Source: Coniella vitis (lineage: Eukaryota > Ascomycota > Sordariomycetes > Diaporthales > Schizoparmaceae). Taken from it: 64,000 nucleotides of DNA. The position numbers and the translations under genes were made by a program. Below, one piece after another: positions 44,472 to 56,828 of the stretch (position 1 is the stretch's first letter; each line of letters begins with the position of its first letter). The stretch spans positions 1,965,001-2,029,000 of the forward strand of contig WUJK01000001.1 of assembly GCA_011317545.1 (NCBI GenBank), given 5' to 3'. Under the pieces are notes generated by a model. That model ran no database searches. It was given only the letters and a program-made list of their open reading frames with translations, and had not been told where the DNA came from.

Positions 44472-47400
44472 TTAGTTCAGGAAGCCCTTGCACTCGGGTG
44501 TGCCACAAAGACAGGGAATACGGTCCTCTGAGCGCATCTCGCGGTCGAATTTGTAGTCGTAGGTCAACTCTTCGTCTATGAAGCAGGAGAAAAAGAAATT
44601 AGCAACGCCACTCGAAAGGAACCCATCGCTGATTGTTGTGGAAAGATAACTTACTCTGCGCAATAGCCCTTTCTGCATAGATGACAATCCGCTTTGTTCC
44701 CTCCACCCGTATAATGCTTGCCTTACAATTTGGCGCACAACTGTGGTTGATAAAGCGCGCAATGCCACCCTTTTTGGTGGCATCCACCACCGCGTCGTCG
44801 TCAATACGAAACAAGTAGCTGCTGCCAATACCACTCCGCGTATAGTTGATTTCGCGTAAATCGGCAATCTTTTGGCGCACCCGCTCCCCGACATATTCGA
44901 TAATCATGTCATCCTTGGCGATGTTCTCCATGGCGTACAAACCCCAGTTGTGGATCGCCGACCGGTCAAACTTGACAGGCTTCTTGCGCTTCTTGAGCTG
45001 GTTGAAGCGCAGGACATCAGAAGCCTGTCCAAACACCTTTTGCGTCTTTTCAAGCGACGAATTGTGGTCTCGTTGCTTGGCGCGTGTATCACGGGCATTG
45101 CTCTGCGCGGAGACGTGGTCAGGCGCCACGCGCGTAATATTGACTTCGGCCATGGCCTTGACTTTGCCGCCTTTGCCAGCCTTTTCACGCTCTTCGCGAG
45201 CTTTTTGCACTTTGATGTGGTGAGGAAGGTACTTGGATTTCTCCGAGTTGAGAATCTTCTTGATGCCCTCTGTACGTGCGCACCCAGTAGAGTTGGGTAC
45301 GTAGTAGCCCTGGATGCCGACTACCGCACCAGACCCATCCCAGGAATTCAACTCTCTGATACGGTCACGTCGCCACAGCCACGCTTGAGGATCGCCGATA
45401 TCCTCCACCGAGAATTTCTTCTTAAGCTTGGTGACGTTCGGCTTGTCCTTCTCGCCAAGTGCTAGCATCTGCATGGAAGATACATCGAGCTTGAACTTGG
45501 ATGGGAGGATAAGTGCTGATCTCACAACGTCTGGATACAACTCGGGATCCGGTAAGGACTTGGCAGTTTCAGCCAGTTCAGGCTCCGGTTCCAGTTCAGG
45601 GGGCGGTGTGGGCTGCTTGGGAGATTCGGATACCTCGTGGGCTTCTTGCTCGAATATCTCCTGTTGCTGCTTAAGTAGGGCTTCACGTTCCTCAAACAGC
45701 TGCCTCTTGGATTTCTTCTTTGTCTTGGCTGCTGCCTCCTTCTTAGCTGCCTTGGCTGCCTTGGCTGTTGGTGCAGGTGTGAGAAGCTGAGAGTCGGTCT
45801 CTTCCTTGTCCTCGATGGAATCGGGCATCAAGACATCTTCCGAAGCCTCGCGAAGGGGGTACTCTGTCTCAATGTGATCAATCGTCACACCAAACAATTC
45901 TTCGTCACTCTTCTTCTGCCGCTTGATTGCCGTTTCAATCTGTAGGTCAAGCTTCCTCTTCTTAGTCTGCGGTACCTGACCGTCTTGGGCAAAGCTGACT
46001 TCAGTCAACGAGTCTTCCTCAGGCGGACCCCATTCGTCCTTGACATCGTCATCTGTGCTCATTCGGCTGCGAGGCCGAGATTCTGGTTCTTCAGTGTCAC
46101 GAGCAAGAGAGTCTCTGACTTCGTTCTCGTCGTCCGACTCGGCATCACTGTCGGCATGCTGCAACCGATGGTGCAGTGACCGGAACGCTGAACGATTTAT
46201 CGAAGGTCGGTCTCTTGCAAAAGGATCAGCAAACCCAGACCTGCGCGGAACAGTGCCCCTCTTAACTTTGCGAATGCGCGGCAGTGCAGTGACGTCCAGA
46301 TGCTTGGTACGGCGCTCAATCGGATCCGCTCGAGAATTTGGGGTGCTCGCAGGAGATTTGTCGCTATCTTCGAAAAGAAACGCAGGCGTTTTGGCAGCTT
46401 GAGGGTCCTCAATGTCCAACTTGGTGCGCATTTCTGCGTGATTCGAGGGCTCCAAGAACGTCAATAGACTAGGCACAGCGACCTTTTGGCGAATATGTTT
46501 GATCAGATGTTCAATCATCTCCCTTCTTACGACCTGGGCTGCCTCCCTGACTGGGTCAAAATTGTTTGCTCGCTCACGCTTCTCCTCCTCAATATCTCGT
46601 AAGTCCTCTCTCCTAGCTCGCTCTTTATCATCAATCTTGGGAGGTTCAATTGCAACTGGTCTTCGAGGCGGGCTGCGGCTTCGTCTTCGGTACGTCATAG
46701 TCTTGGTCGAGTTGAACGAGGGTTTGCCGTCGGTGCCAAAGAGGCGTATATCCATCTTGAGAGTATAGGTGAAAAATGCGGTTCCATTTGCTGAAGCGTG
46801 GCACTTCTCGGCTTCCACACGTCCCATAGTGGTGTCTCGAAACAGGATGTAATAGCCAGTCCTGTCAGCGCGAATATCCTCCCAGCGAAAATTCTTGAGC
46901 CGCTTCTTCATGTGTGCAATGGTGGTCGGCATGACAGGGACAGACTCGTGCGCAACAAAGATGTAAGGCTCCTTTTTGAGGCTGTTCATGATGGGAACTT
47001 GTTCTATAAGGCTCGAGACGCGTGCAGCCATGGACAATGGGCGACCTTCTGTCGGCAGCAACTGCTGTTGACGGAACGCGGCAGGCCCACGAGGCGCCGT
47101 GGGAGGAGGCCTCGCGATGAAGTCTTTGGGTCGAGGAGCGGTAGGAATAGGCTTGGTGATTATAGGTTGTGACTTTTCGCGCTCGTCGTTTAGAACATCT
47201 TCAAGCATTCGCCGGCTCTTTTTACCTTCTGGATCAAAGTCAACGCGCACTCTGTGAGACTCGATAGTCTTGCCGTTCATGCTGCGGACTGCGCGCTTGG
47301 CAGCATCAATTGCCAGAATGGTTACGGGCCGCGACCGACTGGGCTTGGAGTCTTTGTATCTAAACGTTGCAAAGCCCAAGAAGCTACCGGTTTCTGGGTG

Positions 47401-48483
47401 CATCTTGTTGCTACTCTCGGCAACGTCGCCAAACGAGCTAAAGATGGTCGCGACCTTGGTAAAAGTGATCAAAGGGTTGAAACCAGTCACAACAACTTGG
47501 GTGGGAGGACCAGGGCCGACAGACGTCTTGGCATCCCATGCATACGGCTTTACATTGTACGGTGATTGGCGCAAGCGCGATTTGGGCAAGTGGTAGTCGA
47601 CGTTGATATAGTCGAGGCGACCACCTTTGGCAAGGCGAGGATCGGCTGGCGGGGGAGCGTCATCTTCCTACATACAGAGCAATTTTTATTAGCCATAACT
47701 AACCAACACAAGATGACGCTCCCCGGCTGCCCCCAAGCCATCCCGAATGTATATGGTTTGTTTACGTACCATTCCAAACTCCTTGTATTTCGGCTTCTTC
47801 TTGTCTCGTGACGATCGGTCGACGGAAGGGTCATGTATAGCTTTGATCACTAGCACAGCGAGCGAGGGGTTTCGAGCAGGCTTGCGATGAGAGATATTGG
47901 GTATGTTCACGGGAGCGGCATCATCAAAAAAGTCATCTGGCGTTAGCGCCGGCCCATTGCTGTTGTCCATGTGTGAGGCGTTAGATGTATCCGGCTTTGT
48001 TGGATAAGAAGCGGCCGAGGGCGGGGGCGAGTCGGTGGTTGTGAGCGGGGTGACCAGCGAGTGTGAGAAGGGTGAATGTCTGGGAACGGCAGTGATGTTA
48101 TGGTTGTTGGGATTGCTGGCGGTGCGCATCGAGGTAGAATGGGCAGCCGGTGAGACAAGGCTGTTGTGAGAACTCTCTGAGTCCACAGTTGTAGGCACAT
48201 CTTGACGGAAGGCATCGGTATCATCCGCGGGGGTTCGCGCTGGATCTGAGGACGAGGCATCCCGGCGAGACTGTGCGACAGAAGGGTCATCGAGGCGACG
48301 CGTCGAGCTGAAGATGGAATGACCGTTGACAGCAGGCTGGTCGATGAGGACTGACGACGACGACGGCGGGTCGTGCGCATCTCTTCTGGCCCTCTCCTTC
48401 TCGCGCTCCATAGCTCTGTCCCTGGCGGCCCGCGGCGCGGCAGGGAAGAACTGGGCGAAGCTGGCACTAGAGGGGCGGGTCAT
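44472..48483 (-). CDS. SET1: SET1, histone H3 lysine-4 methyltransferase
   Basis: Three exons on the minus strand, 48483-47770, 47667-44655 and 44575-44472, encode 1276 residues. Set1 is the catalytic subunit of COMPASS and methylates H3K4 at transcribed genes. Order of domains: a disordered Ser/Pro-rich N-terminus; an RRM near residues 296-385 (VVVTGFNPL; FLGFATFRYKDSK); a second SET1-type RNA-binding segment (YIFVAHESVPVMPTTIAHMK); a charged middle; an n-SET region (WLWRRDRIRELN, GIQGYYVPNSTGCARTEG); and the SET domain from about 1135, with GLYAMENI, MIIEYVGERVRQ, YLFRIDDDAVVDAT, RFINHSCAPNC and ELTYDYKF. A post-SET zinc motif (CLCGTPECKGFLN) ends the protein. The SAM- and lysine-channel residues look intact. 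The final 104-nt exon carries the ELTYDY block, so its splice is essential. Confidence 0.96.
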
Positions 48484-51400
48484 TATGACCGACACAGCAG
48501 CAACAGATGTAGACTCTTTTCACCACTCCCGCCGTCCTCCAACCATCGTTTCTCACGCGGCGAATGAGAAGAGCGTTACCATTCATGTGCGGGCCGATGA
48601 AAGCGAGATGCGTGCCGCGATGGACGGGCGCGTCATGAACGCGCTGGATGAGAAAAGGGAGGCGGTCGGCGGCGGCGAATGTGAGAGCCAACTGCCCTAG
48701 CTGGGGAGCGGTTGTTGAATAGGTCGTCTCCGATGACGTGAATTGGCAGGCAAGTACAGTTCAAAAAGGGGGCGATGGTTGAAGATGAGTTCTCAAAAGA
48801 CTTGCAGCTGCGTCGCAGAAAAGGAGCTGCTGAGAAACGTGGGGGGCCGGCAGAAGAACCAAGGAAGCCAGCCAGCCGAGCTGGGCCAAAGGCAAAGGGG
48901 GCAGCAGAAAGGCAAACCACTGCTTTGTCGCAAGTGTCGCAGGCCAGCAAGAATGAAGAAAGGCTTGGGCTGGAGGGCCAGACGACAAAGCACAGCCCTA
49001 GCGAGCCTTTGGAAGCTGGTTCTCGATGGCAGGGTGCTGCTGCTGAGGCTGGCTTGGCTGAGGAAAATTGTTGCAAGGCCCCAAGGCAAGATGATGGATG
49101 AGGGCCTGGCTTGTCCGTCACAGTGCCAGGGACAAAGCCGCTTGCTGGTGCTACTTTGCTACTCTTGCCTGCCGATTGGCCTGGCTCCTGCCGTCTCTCA
49201 CATCCTCACATGCAGCAGCCCCACCCAGAGCAGGAACCATTTTTTAGCATGCCATACTTGTATTCGGACCCCGTTCTCTGATGACTAACTTGAACGTACC
49301 GCGCCTCTCTTCCGCATGGCTTTGTGGCGTCGATTCAGTTCGGAGCTCGGCGTCGATCCGCCGTGTGGCTTGACATTATTATATAAGCACATGTGCCGGC
49401 CCACTAATGCCCGACAAAAGCACAACATAAAATCAGGGACTGTCCTGGAGGCCAAACCCTCCACGCCGGCTTCAGCATTCGCCTTAATTTCCAGAGCACC
49501 TGTTTCAGCTCTCAGCCATTCATCCTAGCTCGTTCTCATTCGACGGCCTGCATAGCTTCACTACTTTCTGTTCGTGTTTGAACGGCACTCACCCTGTCCC
49601 AAGAAACGCTCATACCATTGGAACCAACCGGCTTGTCTGCTCAGCTGTATTCTCGGGGTGGTTATGAAAGCGAGTCCGAGATCCATGGCTACCCCGAAAG
49701 CATCTGGCAACATACCGGCAGCTACGACGATCGGCAGATCGCAGAGACAGCACCAGTGCTTACGCAAACGATGACAATGTGAATATTTGGCAAGAGCAAG
49801 GAACCGGCGCTCATATCATGTACTAAGGTCGAGATGTTCGAATCCATTGTCTCGGCCATATTAATCCCACCAAACGTGCCTGAGTGTCTTTTTATATCAA
49901 AGATGCCATTCTCGTCTGCTGGGGGTTAGCTTTCGATCCATGTGCACCTTGCCGGACTTCCCTGGGATCAAGACACATTTCAGCAGCGCCTAGACTATCA
50001 GACCATCGCCAGAGGCAATGTTTGGGACGACTGTTCGAGTTCAAGAAGTCGGATTCCGGCACGTCCAGGACAAATCACTGCGTTAGCCGTTTGAGAACTG
50101 CAAGTGTGTTCGAACTAATACCACAGGCGCTCCACCATTTTAGGCCAAATTCCTACTAGAAAGCTCCCATGAGCGTCACCTTTACCCACTGCGCGGCGTG
50201 CCAGCTCAAGGTCAGGCCTGATGTGGCAGCCCGCAGACCGGGCCGCTTCAAACATTGGTCACTTCATGCGCCGATCTGCCATTGCAATTTGATCTGCTCC
50301 AAAGCATCATCATCCACTTCTAAGCCTCGCAAGTCTGCTGCCCGCTCGAAATTGCAAGCTAAGATAAGCTGAAAATTGTCTTGCTTTGGAGTTGACAAGC
50401 TCGGCCGGAACTGACTCTCTCTTCTGCGTATCAAGATCCACAAAGAGGCCCCAAACTCCACAGACGTCTCTACTTACCATGGTAGATAGTCGCAGCTACG
50501 GTCTAGATCGCCGTCGTGATTGAGGCACTAGCCTGTGCGGCTGGCAGGACGAGTCGTTGCCAATGATGTGAGGCGAAAATTCGTCGTAAGCTCGAGTCAA
50601 ACAGCCATGGTGTCGGCTTGAGTAAATGCTCACTCATCACTGCCCACCTACACCAACTGGCCGGCTCAGACCTTATCTCGGTGTAGAGTCCTCAACTTTG
50701 AACACCAATCGTGTTATTCCCCTTGTCACATGTGGCGGGCTTGCTTTAAATTGCAGGCTGTGCCCGGAACTGTTAGAAATGGCAGTGCCTGGGATATCAG
50801 ATCGGTCATAGCCGCAACACTGTGGGCTATCGGCCGGGCACATAGTAGCTGCGTGAACGACTTGCTATTCTGCCATGCTTCTACGGCTGGCTGAGAATAA
50901 CAACAGCCTCCTTGCCACGCAAGAGGACAAGCTTTGACAAGCGTCTTGGCAGGGCTGCCATCCTACAACTGCCAGGGCATTCTGGACGTTTTAAAAGGCT
51001 CCGAGCCGCAGAGCCCGGTGAAACGACTCAGTCAAGAGCAAAAAAATCCTCCTTCGCGGCTCATGCACCAAAACACGAACAACAACAACAACAACAGCAG
51101 CAGCAGCAGCCGTTTCCGCGCCAGAAGCATATTCTCAGGGTTTGATCGGCAACATTGTTGTATTTTCCCGGAAGCACGAATAAACAGCTGTGAAGCTAGT
51201 GACGCAGCGGTAAGCTCGCCTCGGCCTTGTTGGCCATGAACACTCCTTCGTATTGTCGCCGGTGACGATCACTTACTCTATGTATAGGTCTCCGCGCCAG
51301 GGACGCCCGGCTTGCGAGTTGCCATGTCCATGGTTGTGAACATCGGCACGGGCGGGGTCTTGACCCATCATCCAGTCCTCGATATGCAGAAACAGTGGAC

Positions 51401-51821
51401 CACACCATGCCGTGGTCCAACCAGACGCCCATAAAGCATAGCGCCGTCGAGCCTAAGAAGTTGGGAAGACCCTGTTTGGGCACCTTGCTTTTGGGCCTCG
51501 CAGGGTTCTTGGATTTCAATTGATGCCGTTCTAGCCAGCGGTGGTCCCGGAGATATATATGAAGGCAACGTATTCGCACACTCACTATTACATATTCACC
51601 CTTTTTCTCCTGCTTTGGTTTTCTTTTTCTTTTCCTGAAACCTATTTCAGGTTCAGACGTTTCTTGGCCACCTCGCTGCGTTTTGCGTGTGCCGGTTTGC
51701 CTTGTTACATCCAATTTCACAACAAGGCTTTAGGCATAGCCTCTACGGTCGAAAGTTCTCCAAGACTTCCTAAGTTACAAATTGGAGGAGCGAGCGCTTG
51801 CTCCCAGCCAGGGGTGCAACC
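48484..51821. other. Long divergent spacer between SET1 and the aquaglyceroporin
   Basis: 3.3 kb without a supported gene. The SET1 side (48700-49100) is G/A-rich, giving artefactual Lys/Glu/Gly frames. 51079-51110 has CAA/CAG repeats. The 280 bases before the channel gene include a T/C-rich leader (about 51600-51660). No tRNA, repeat family or conserved frame was recognised between 49100 and 51500. Confidence 0.5.
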
Positions 51822-54025
51822 ATGGCAACCAACAACTCCGCAGCTGATGGTCAGCGCAACTCTGTCGAAGTAATGGATACCATTCCCGAATCGCGAGCTG
51901 CATCGCCGACGATACCGGCGCCAACTCTTTCCCCCACGCGCGAGACTAGCGAGGGTATAGGTCTGCCACCAGGACTGCGAAGGCCTGCGCTGTCCCCGGG
52001 CGCCAGAAACTCGTCGGACCAGAGTGGTGAGAGACAGCCTGGTCGTCGCCGTGGCCACTCGACTTCAGAGACTTTGCAGCCAGTGACGTCCGATGCGGGT
52101 CGATCACGCGCCGGGTCGACCTCGAGCTCCCGCCAGGTGCGATTCCCATCTCTCGAACGAAGGACAACTGGCAATCCGGGTATGAGAAAGCGCACAACAA
52201 CGTGGAATCTGAACGGGCCCAGCGCCTTACAACGGCAGGCCACTGTGAGACGACGAGGCACGCTGGCGCCCCCAGCCACTTCTTCGGGTGTCGACCTGGG
52301 TGAGACTCGTTCTGATGCTGGCTTCACACTTGCTGGTGCTGGCAACCCCATCGAGAACATCATTGCCAACCAGCCATATGTCGACCCGGGCTACGTTGAC
52401 CTCAACCCGGCATATGAAGCTCCTGCCAATACAAGACCGGTCTGGGGTCTTGCCAAGCCGCTGCCTCGTGTTGTCCGCTCTGGCATGATTCCCACGAAAA
52501 CCGAGATCCTGCAACAGGCACCGCAGCAGTCGGAGTATGAGAAGCGGGCTCAAGAAGAGTTTGACTTGGAGGCCGGCCGCGTCCAATCCACGCTGAACCC
52601 CAACAAGATCTCAGATGCCCTTCGAACCGCCCAGCAGGATCGAGAATTCAGGTTATTGCGGAGGTACACGGGCCAAAATGTTGGGGGCCCTGACCTCGGT
52701 CGCAGGCCCTCTGCAGCGTCGAATCTGCCGCGCCGATCAGGCGACCGGGTTGGCAAATTTGACGGGCAAGACTCAATTGCAGGAAGCAACACGGCCAACG
52801 CGGGCAGACTCGACTCGGTACAGGAGCAGCAGACGCCAGACGAGGGCGATCATGCGAATGGGGATGGCTGGTTGGCCGATCATGCCGGCGCCGACACGCC
52901 CGTGCAGAGCGGAAGCGAGCCGGAAGAGTGGCTCGAGGATCCGGAGGAGCTGAAACCATACGACCCGGAACTGGAAGAAATACACAACCTGCACACCCAC
53001 TGGTCTGTCATACGGCTCAAATTCCGAGAACCCCTGGCCGAACTCCTCGCAGTAATCTGCCAACTCACCATTGGCTTCGCGGCGGACCTCGCCGTGACCA
53101 CGGACAGCACAGCCTCCACCAACGCAGCTTGGTCTTGGGGTTTCGCAACCATGATTGGTATCTACGTAGCTGGTGGCATCAGCGGTGCGCATCTCAACCC
53201 AGCCATTTCCATCATGTTATGGTTCTTCCGTGGTTTTCCTTTGCGCAAAGTCCCAGGGTATGTGAGTGCGCAGCTTGTGGGTGCCTTCCTTGCTTCGCTC
53301 ATAGCGTATGGCCTCTACCGGACGAGCATTATCGCGTATGCCGGCAGCGCCGACATGGCCACCTCGGGCACGGCCTCTGCCTTTGTCACGTATCCGCGAT
53401 ACAGCTACATTGACGCTCCAACTGCCTTCTTCACCGAGTTTGTCGGCACTGCCATCCTTGCCGTGGTGGTTCTTGCGCTGGGTGATGACTCCAATGCGCC
53501 GCCTGGTGCAGGTATGAATGCGTTTATCATGGGCCTTGTCATTACTGTGCTTCTCATGGCTTTTGGTCCCAGCACGGGTCTAGCTTGTAGGTTGTCATCC
53601 TGTCTCTCCGGCCGCCCTATCCTAACCAAAGACTGGATTGGATGCAATGTACTCGGACTAACACCCTGCTTCTCCCTCGCCATCTAGTGAACCCATCGCG
53701 CGACTTTGGGCCCCGCCTCGCCCTTCTTGCCCTCGGCTACGGCAAAGCCAACACGTTTCCCTCGGCATACTGGTTCTGGGGCGCGTGCTGCGGCCCCGTT
53801 GCAGGCGCGCTCTTTGGCGCGTTTCTGTACGATGCCGCCATCTTTGTCGGCGGCGAGTCGCCCGTCAACTACCCGCGCAAGCGTATTAAGCGAGCGATGC
53901 GCAAGAAGAAGGCCAAGTGGGGCCGGCGATTCAAGAAAGTGGTGGGTTTCCGCGTGTCGATGCCGCTGCGCCGGCCGAGATATGCAAGTGACGATTGGCA
54001 TTTTGAAGCGCGGGAGGAAGACTAG
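51822..54025 (+). CDS. Aquaglyceroporin-like MIP channel with long N-terminal extension
   Basis: Two exons, 51822-53586 and 53688-54025, encode 700 residues. About 385 residues of Ser/Pro/Arg-rich cytosolic sequence precede the channel, as in the Fps1/YFL054C group. The MIP core begins FREPLAELLAVICQLTIGF and has six membrane spans: WGFATMIGIYVAGGISGAHLNPAIS carries the first NPA box, FTEFVGTAILAVVVLALGDD follows, and the second box reads GLALNPSRDFGPR, split by the intron. The D after NPSR and the adjacent Gly are typical of glycerol-permeable members, so glycerol or another small solute is the probable substrate. The C-terminal tail is strongly basic (KRIKRAMRKKKAK). It probably sits in the plasma membrane and acts in osmoregulation; that is inferred from the family. 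Confidence 0.9.
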
Positions 54026-54397
54026 GATTTTCTTGCCTTGTTAGAGCGTAGCGTTTCATTTTCGCGCTGGCTTATCATCAGTTGTTTCTTTTTTCTGTAC
54101 ACGGTTTCTTGGGTTTCTTGGTAGGATAGACAAAACAAAACAAGATGGCGCCGGTTCGCTGGATACAAGGGCTGGGACGACGTTATAGATGTGCAGTTTT
54201 GGGTTCGTATTCGGTTGCAGGGCCTAGCCTCTGGCTTCGTAGGGGGTATTCTCGATCGACTGTTTGACTTCGGCCCTTCCCACACCACAGTGACGCGAAC
54301 GCCTAGATCAGACTCCTTCAAGAGCCCAGTTGGTTGCAATTGAACACATTCACGTTGTGATACTGGACTGCTAACACTGGCATGCACAACCCAAGTC
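54026..54397. other. Convergent 3' flanks
   Basis: Between the channel gene and the glyoxalase-like gene. Nothing notable. Confidence 0.5.
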
Positions 54398-55393
54398 TCA
54401 CACTTTGACTAGCTCGAACTCAACCTTCTCTCCGTCCTCTGCACCCAGTTCCCCACCAATCACCCCATCCGTCGCATCCGAAAATAACGTCAGTCGAATA
54501 CCAACACTTGCCTGTCGATGCCCTCCTCCCTCCACCCCCGGCAGAAACCTCAACACCACCGTCCTGTCCAAGGGCTTCCCTGCGCCCACATTCTTCTCAT
54601 CCGGTACAGTCAACGGCCATTGATAAGCCTTGACACCCCCTCCTCTGTTTTCCTCATCGACTATCTCAACACCATCAACACCATACAGCCCATCATATAC
54701 CTCCTTCAACCCCTTCCACACATCCTCCCCTTTCCCAGCATCACCACCGCGAACCTCGATCACCACCTTCGCAATACCCAACGCACCAGAAGGATGCCTC
54801 GTTGCCTCGTTCCCACTATACGGCACCCTGACCTCCCTCGGTGTTTTATCCAAGCACCAAAACGGCGCTTCTCCCTTTCCGCCGTCATCATCATCATCAT
54901 CACCACCACCACCATCGCTAGACGATGACGAAACGACCGCTCGGGAAAGCACCCAGCGAATCTCCGTCCCATCGGGCTTCGTGCGTCCACCGGGCACAGG
55001 GTCCGAGTAGCGCAGCCTGTACCCCGTGCCACCACGCACTGCACCCTCGTTCTTCTCCGCCACACGCTGGCGGACAATGTTCAGCTCTTCTTCCGAGGAC
55101 GTGGTCACCGACCAGTCGACGATGGTCCCGTCTTTGCGGGCGCCCCAGTGGTGTGAGGCTCGGCCTCCATCTTGCCCGCCGGTGGGGGTGGTGGTAGCAG
55201 GGGGGATGAAAGCGATGAACTCAAGATAGACTCCATCCCGGAACAAGACAAGCGAGTTCTCCGTGAGGCCGTCGGCGTGCCGGCCGCCGGGGATGATGGT
55301 GAAGGCGTCTGTGAGCCAGTCGGGAAGGTGGAGAAGGGTGGTGTGCGGGATGAGGAGGATGATGTGGTCGGCGATTGCAACGGGGGATGCCAT
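54398..55393 (-). CDS. Glyoxalase-like domain protein
   Basis: A single exon of 331 residues resembling the Glyoxalase_3 family (a vicinal-oxygen-chelate fold). The opening DHIILLIPHTTLLHLPDWL, then FTIIPGGRHADGLTENSLVLF and DGVYLEFIAF, are the family's N-terminal beta-alpha-beta modules, with the conserved His in the first strand. The middle has an acidic/Gly/Ser insertion (runs of Ser, Gly and Asp) and then VRVPYSGNEATRHPSGALG. The C-terminal half holds the second module. The substrate is unknown; fungal members are poorly characterised and may act on small oxidised metabolites. The ATG at 55393 lies next to a T-rich stretch and, further upstream, a (GT)n tract. Confidence 0.82.
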   Translation of the reverse strand: MASPVAIADHIILLIPHTTLLHLPDWLTDAFTIIPGGRHADGLTENSLVLFRDGVYLEFIAFIPPATTTPTGGQDGGRASHHWGARKDGTIVDWSVTTSSEEELNIVRQRVAEKNEGAVRGGTGYRLRYSDPVPGGRTKPDGTEIRWVLSRAVVSSSSSDGGGGDDDDDDGGKGEAPFWCLDKTPREVRVPYSGNEATRHPSGALGIAKVVIEVRGGDAGKGEDVWKGLKEVYDGLYGVDGVEIVDEENRGGGVKAYQWPLTVPDEKNVGAGKPLDRTVVLRFLPGVEGGGHRQASVGIRLTLFSDATDGVIGGELGAEDGEKVEFELVKV

Positions 55394-55465
55394 TTTTTTT
55401 CTTTTCTCTTTCTTTCTTTTCGTTTTGTCGTAAAGAGTGAGTGGCGTCTGCTGCTGTGTTTTCGT

Positions 55466-55470
<5 letters not shown>

Positions 55471-55517
<47 letters not shown>

Positions 55518-55523
55518 TGTGTG
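55471..55523. repeat. (GT)n microsatellite
   Basis: About 25 GT units with one AT interruption, just upstream of the glyoxalase-like gene. Confidence 0.95.
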
Positions 55524-55729
55524 GAGAGAAAGAGTATATCTTGTTGTTGTCTGGCCTCTGGGTTTATAAAGTATCCACGCTCCTGGCGACTCTTGAACCG
55601 CAGGTGAAGGGTTGGAAGAAATGATCAGAAATCAAATAGACAACGTACTTATGTACGTATTTATGAAAACTTAGAGATGCAGCCGCTGTGTTCATAGCCA
55701 GAAATGCATTGCCACGCCCACACACTCAT

Positions 55730-55733
<4 letters not shown>

Positions 55734-55766
<33 letters not shown>

Positions 55767-55780
55767 GTGTGTGTGTGTGT
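55734..55780. repeat. (TA)n followed by (GT)n microsatellite
   Basis: Fifteen TA units (55734-55764), then a short spacer and about seven GT units. A TACATAGTA copy follows at 55796-55804. Confidence 0.95.
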
Positions 55781-55937
55781 ATTCACGGACATGCATACAT
55801 AGTATAAGCTGATGTCGTGCTCGAAACCCCTCAGCTGCTTCCCGTTCCGACGTCGGTGCGGCGGCATGTTGTTGTTACTCAATACTGTGTCTTCGGCCTA
55901 AGGGAGGAGGGATTCACTCCACCTGCCATAAATGTAA

Positions 55938-56780
55938 ATGGGTCTTTCTTATGACTCTGATCACATACCAAGAGTCATAAATGTCAACGACGACAATACT
56001 GATACCAAGGAAGAAAAGAGGAAAAAGGAGAAAACAAAAGATGAAATTAGGAGACAGATGCGGTCGCAGACATCCCTTACTGGTTCGAAATCTGGAATCA
56101 TAGACTTATTCAAACGATATACGAGTACTGCTTGCCGATATGGTAAACCGAAGACGACCAATGCTTCGCTCCTTGTACGCGATTTTGTTGTTGTTGACAT
56201 ACCATTTCTTTCTCTCAACCTGCTTTGCGTATATTTACAACGTCTTGTTCGTCAGATCTACCTATTCCCCTTGATCTGCATCCAACGCAACAAGCATAAA
56301 AGACCACGCGGTCCATTTTCCACCACTGGTAAACAGATCATCAAGAGTCAACTCCAGCCAACCACTTTAGATGATGATGCATGTGTCGGCCAAATCTTGC
56401 CCCCCTTCAAAACTCACTTCTATTGTACACTTCCATTTCTCCCTGCAAACCACGTCGGGAACCCGGCAAGGAGCCAGCAGAACGTCATCGATGAGGAGCC
56501 AACAAAAGAGTTGGAATGTCTAATTTGGATCATCGTCTTCAGTAGGTGGACATCCGGCAATAAAGTTCTCGCCGCGTACGCCACACCCTCACCGACAGCA
56601 AATCAGCCATACCACACCAGAACCGGGACCGCCAGAGAGATGAATGCAGTGAGAATAGATCAGTGGACGCCGCAGGGCTGGTTTGTGTCTGTTATCGTTT
56701 CGCTCATTCGCCCCTTTCTAATTAAATATGTGTGCATCAATGATGAGACAGGGCCACTGGCGCGGGAGCGGAGAGTATAG
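55938..56780 (+). CDS. Unrecognised open frame of 280 codons
   Basis: An uninterrupted frame between two minus-strand genes, its end only about 50 bases from the TOM40 stop codon. No domain is recognised. It has a Lys/Glu-rich stretch (KEEKRKKEKTKDEIRRQ), a hydrophobic segment (FLSLNLLCVYLQRL) and otherwise mixed composition. A frame of 843 bases without a stop is unlikely by chance at this base composition. On the other hand, the third-position bias seen in neighbouring genes is absent, the amino-acid sequence lacks ordered-domain character, and the frame overlaps the expected TOM40 3' UTR. It could be an orphan gene, an antisense transcript, or chance. Confidence 0.25.
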   Translation: MGLSYDSDHIPRVINVNDDNTDTKEEKRKKEKTKDEIRRQMRSQTSLTGSKSGIIDLFKRYTSTACRYGKPKTTNASLLVRDFVVVDIPFLSLNLLCVYLQRLVRQIYLFPLICIQRNKHKRPRGPFSTTGKQIIKSQLQPTTLDDDACVGQILPPFKTHFYCTLPFLPANHVGNPARSQQNVIDEEPTKELECLIWIIVFSRWTSGNKVLAAYATPSPTANQPYHTRTGTAREMNAVRIDQWTPQGWFVSVIVSLIRPFLIKYVCINDETGPLARERRV

Positions 56781-56828
56781 AGACCGAGCGCAGAGAGTAT
56801 CGATCGTTAGTCGGTTGGTGATGACCGT

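Noticed and set aside
48775..49101. Lys/Arg/Ala-rich frame upstream of SET1
   Set aside because: It follows from G/A-rich composition; the opposite strand is also open and no family resemblance is seen.
49836..49860. GTTCGAATCC, a T-loop-like string
   Set aside because: The flanking bases do not form a T stem, and no acceptor or anticodon arm can be built around it.
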